Below, piece by piece: positions 33,755-34,920 of a stretch of 34,920 nucleotides of DNA. A program made the position numbers and the translations under genes. This DNA comes from Planctomycetota bacterium. Its GTDB lineage: Bacteria > Planctomycetota > Phycisphaerae > WQYP01. A model generated the notes under the pieces. That model was not told the origin of the DNA, ran no database searches, and was given only the letters and a program-made list of their open reading frames with translations. The stretch is from contig JAJZCR010000038.1 in assembly GCA_021851715.1 (NCBI GenBank), positions 1 through 34,920 of the forward strand, written 5' to 3'. Numbering within the stretch: position 1 is the stretch's first letter; every line of letters begins with the position of its first letter.

Positions 33755-34684
33755 CTACAAACCTCCACCTGCGCCCAGGCTGACGGCATCCACTGCGCCG
33801 AGATTTTTGAAAATTTCCAACGTTGCGCCGGAATGGTTGAGCGTGTAGAAGTGGATGCCTCGTACATTCTGATCCAATAAATCACGGCACTGTTCGGTAG
33901 CCCAGTGAATGCCGACCCGCCGGATGGCGTCCGGATCTTCCCCGCAGCGGCGGACGGCCCGCAACAGGGGAGCGGGGTAGTGCGTGCCCAGAGCCAATTC
34001 GGCCATGCGCTGTATTCCCGCCAGGGAAGTGATGGGCATGATACCGGCCAAAATCGGCACCCGAATTCCGGCCAGTTCACAACGATCGCGAAAATCGTAG
34101 AAATCGTGGTTGTCGAAGAACAACTGCGTACAAAGATAATTCGCGCCGGCGTCCACCTTGGCCTTAAGATAATCCATTTCCATAAGCCGGTTGGGCGTGC
34201 ATGGGTGTCCCTCCGGGAACGCCGCCGCACCGATGCCAAAGCCGCGTTTGTCCGGATGAGTTCCGCCACGGTTAAATTCTCTGATAAACCGCACCAGATC
34301 CCCGGCATGCTGGAAATCATCGTTGGCGCGGTCGTAATCGGGAGAATCCCTTGGTGGATCGCCCGCCAGAGCCAGGATATTGCCGGCCCCGGCTTGAGCG
34401 TAACGGGTCAAAATTTCTTCAATTTCCACGCGGCTATGACGGATGCAGGTCAGATGGGGAATCGGTTCCAGGGTGGTGGTGCGGCGGATCCGCAATACCA
34501 ATTCGTGCGTGCGCTGCCGTGTGGAACCGCCTGCTCCATACGTGACTGAAACAAAAGATGGCTTGAGCGGTTCAAGCTGCCGAATATGCGCAAAAAGCTG
34601 CTCGGCGGCTGCATCCGTCTTGGGAGGAAAAAACTCAAATGAAAAAGTAGTGCGATCGCGGCTAAAAATATCTTCAATATGCAT
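33755..34684 (-). CDS. metF: 5,10-methylenetetrahydrofolate reductase
   Basis: Reduces methylene-THF to methyl-THF for methionine synthesis, a flavin enzyme. The 309-residue product starts with MHIEDIFSRDRTTFSFEFFP, which leads into the FEFFPPKT motif, then SVTYGAGGSTRQRT, HLTCIRHSR and LALAGDPP, and ends with FYTLNHSGATLEIFKNLG, all typical of MetF. ATG 34684 has AGGA about 10 bases upstream. A perfect TATAAT lies about 30 bases upstream on the minus strand. DUF1338 follows in the same transcript. Confidence 0.96.
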   Translation of the reverse strand: MHIEDIFSRDRTTFSFEFFPPKTDAAAEQLFAHIRQLEPLKPSFVSVTYGAGGSTRQRTHELVLRIRRTTTLEPIPHLTCIRHSRVEIEEILTRYAQAGAGNILALAGDPPRDSPDYDRANDDFQHAGDLVRFIREFNRGGTHPDKRGFGIGAAAFPEGHPCTPNRLMEMDYLKAKVDAGANYLCTQLFFDNHDFYDFRDRCELAGIRVPILAGIMPITSLAGIQRMAELALGTHYPAPLLRAVRRCGEDPDAIRRVGIHWATEQCRDLLDQNVRGIHFYTLNHSGATLEIFKNLGAVDAVSLGAGGGL

Positions 34685-34713
34685 GGTATCTATCCTGTTA
34701 TCCGAATCAATGA

Positions 34714-34719
34714 ATTATA
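34714..34719 (-). promoter_or_regulatory. -10 element upstream of metF
   Basis: TATAAT on the minus strand, with a leader of about 25 bases to the metF ATG. No convincing -35 hexamer was found at the usual distance, so this is a weak or activator-dependent promoter candidate. Confidence 0.4.
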
Positions 34720-34801
34720 GCACGCTTTGGCCATCGATCAGACTTTTGCCCCGGTCACCGGCGGCTCACGGTGTGAAAATGGCCGTCCACGCCAAAATAA
34801 A

Positions 34802-34826
34802 ACGGGGAGCCTTAGCGGCTCCCCGT
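34802..34826 (-). terminator. Rho-independent terminator for a minus-strand gene entering from the right
   Basis: A perfect 10-bp stem (ACGGGGAGCC/GGCTCCCCGT) with a five-base loop. Read on the minus strand it is followed by TTTTATTTT, so it terminates transcription coming from beyond the right edge. Confidence 0.8.
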
Positions 34827-34851
34827 CGGAGAATTTATGTCAAGGAGCGGG

Positions 34852-34920
34852 TCATACGACCAGCCCTGTTGCGCCGGTGAAAATCGTGGTCCGGCGGTGA
34901 GAAGACTTAGGCCTTGCGAC
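34852..34920 (-). CDS. Possible C-terminus of a minus-strand gene truncated by the window edge
   Basis: The minus frame beginning at 34920 is open for 22 codons (VARPKSSHRR...GLVV) to a TGA at 34854-34852, 25 bases before the terminator hairpin. The position fits the end of a gene, but the short Arg/Ser/Thr-rich stretch gives no family. Translation in other frames is possible, and a structured RNA cannot be excluded. Confidence 0.35.
   Translation of the reverse strand, partial: VARPKSSHRRTTIFTGATGLVV

Overview
The window looks like chromosomal DNA of a Planctomycetota bacterium, most likely a Phycisphaerae-like lineage. This is inferred from the GC-rich coding sequence, a HYExAFE-family protein, the mixture of small unassigned secreted and membrane proteins, and an RHS/YD-repeat style common in that phylum. 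No rRNA, tRNA or CRISPR array was recognised by eye.

Region 1 (1-6360, + strand) is an accessory island that reads as a decayed polymorphic-toxin (RHS) locus. It holds an unassigned 359-aa ORF, a fragment of RHS/YD-repeat core, two unassigned membrane proteins, an orphan RHS C-terminal tip with an HH-motif nuclease-like toxin domain interrupted by an in-frame TAG, a CXXCG-motif protein placed like its immunity gene, and a Sel1-repeat protein. A block of about 167 bp occurs twice (3161-3327 and 5065-5231). A second block of about 65 bp containing a TATAAT promoter-like core also occurs twice (2038-2103 and 3342-3407). The layout resembles an array of displaced toxin-tip/immunity cassettes separated by homologous spacers.

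Region 2 (6541-12000) is housekeeping. An FHA-GAF histidine kinase lies upstream of argH on the minus strand, with hisS divergent from it and a HYExAFE protein (possible PD-(D/E)XK fold) downstream of hisS.

Region 3 (12040-17285) is a minus-strand run: lptB, rhamnulokinase, an RbsD/FucU-family protein, an exported SGNH hydrolase, a membrane-anchored TPR protein and a cyclodeaminase-family protein. Region 4 (17737-20047) is tdh-kbl, the two-step threonine to glycine plus acetyl-CoA route, with a candidate promoter/operator. Immediately after kbl lies the 5' stub of an IS630-type transposase, followed by a convergent gene for an exported glycosidase-like protein whose apparent N-terminus matches the start of a REP-associated (RAYT) transposase.

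Region 5 (22660-27260) holds msrA-msrB (methionine sulfoxide repair), pgeF, a HAD phosphatase, an exported regulatory-domain protein and a divergent HEAWH lipoprotein metallopeptidase.

Region 6 (27658-34684) is an arginine succinyltransferase (AST) catabolic operon, M20 peptidase-astA-astD-astB, with overlapping genes. It converges on metF-DUF1338. AstC and AstE are absent from the cluster, and the M20 enzyme is a candidate replacement for AstE. The right edge carries a minus-strand terminator and possibly the last codons of another gene.
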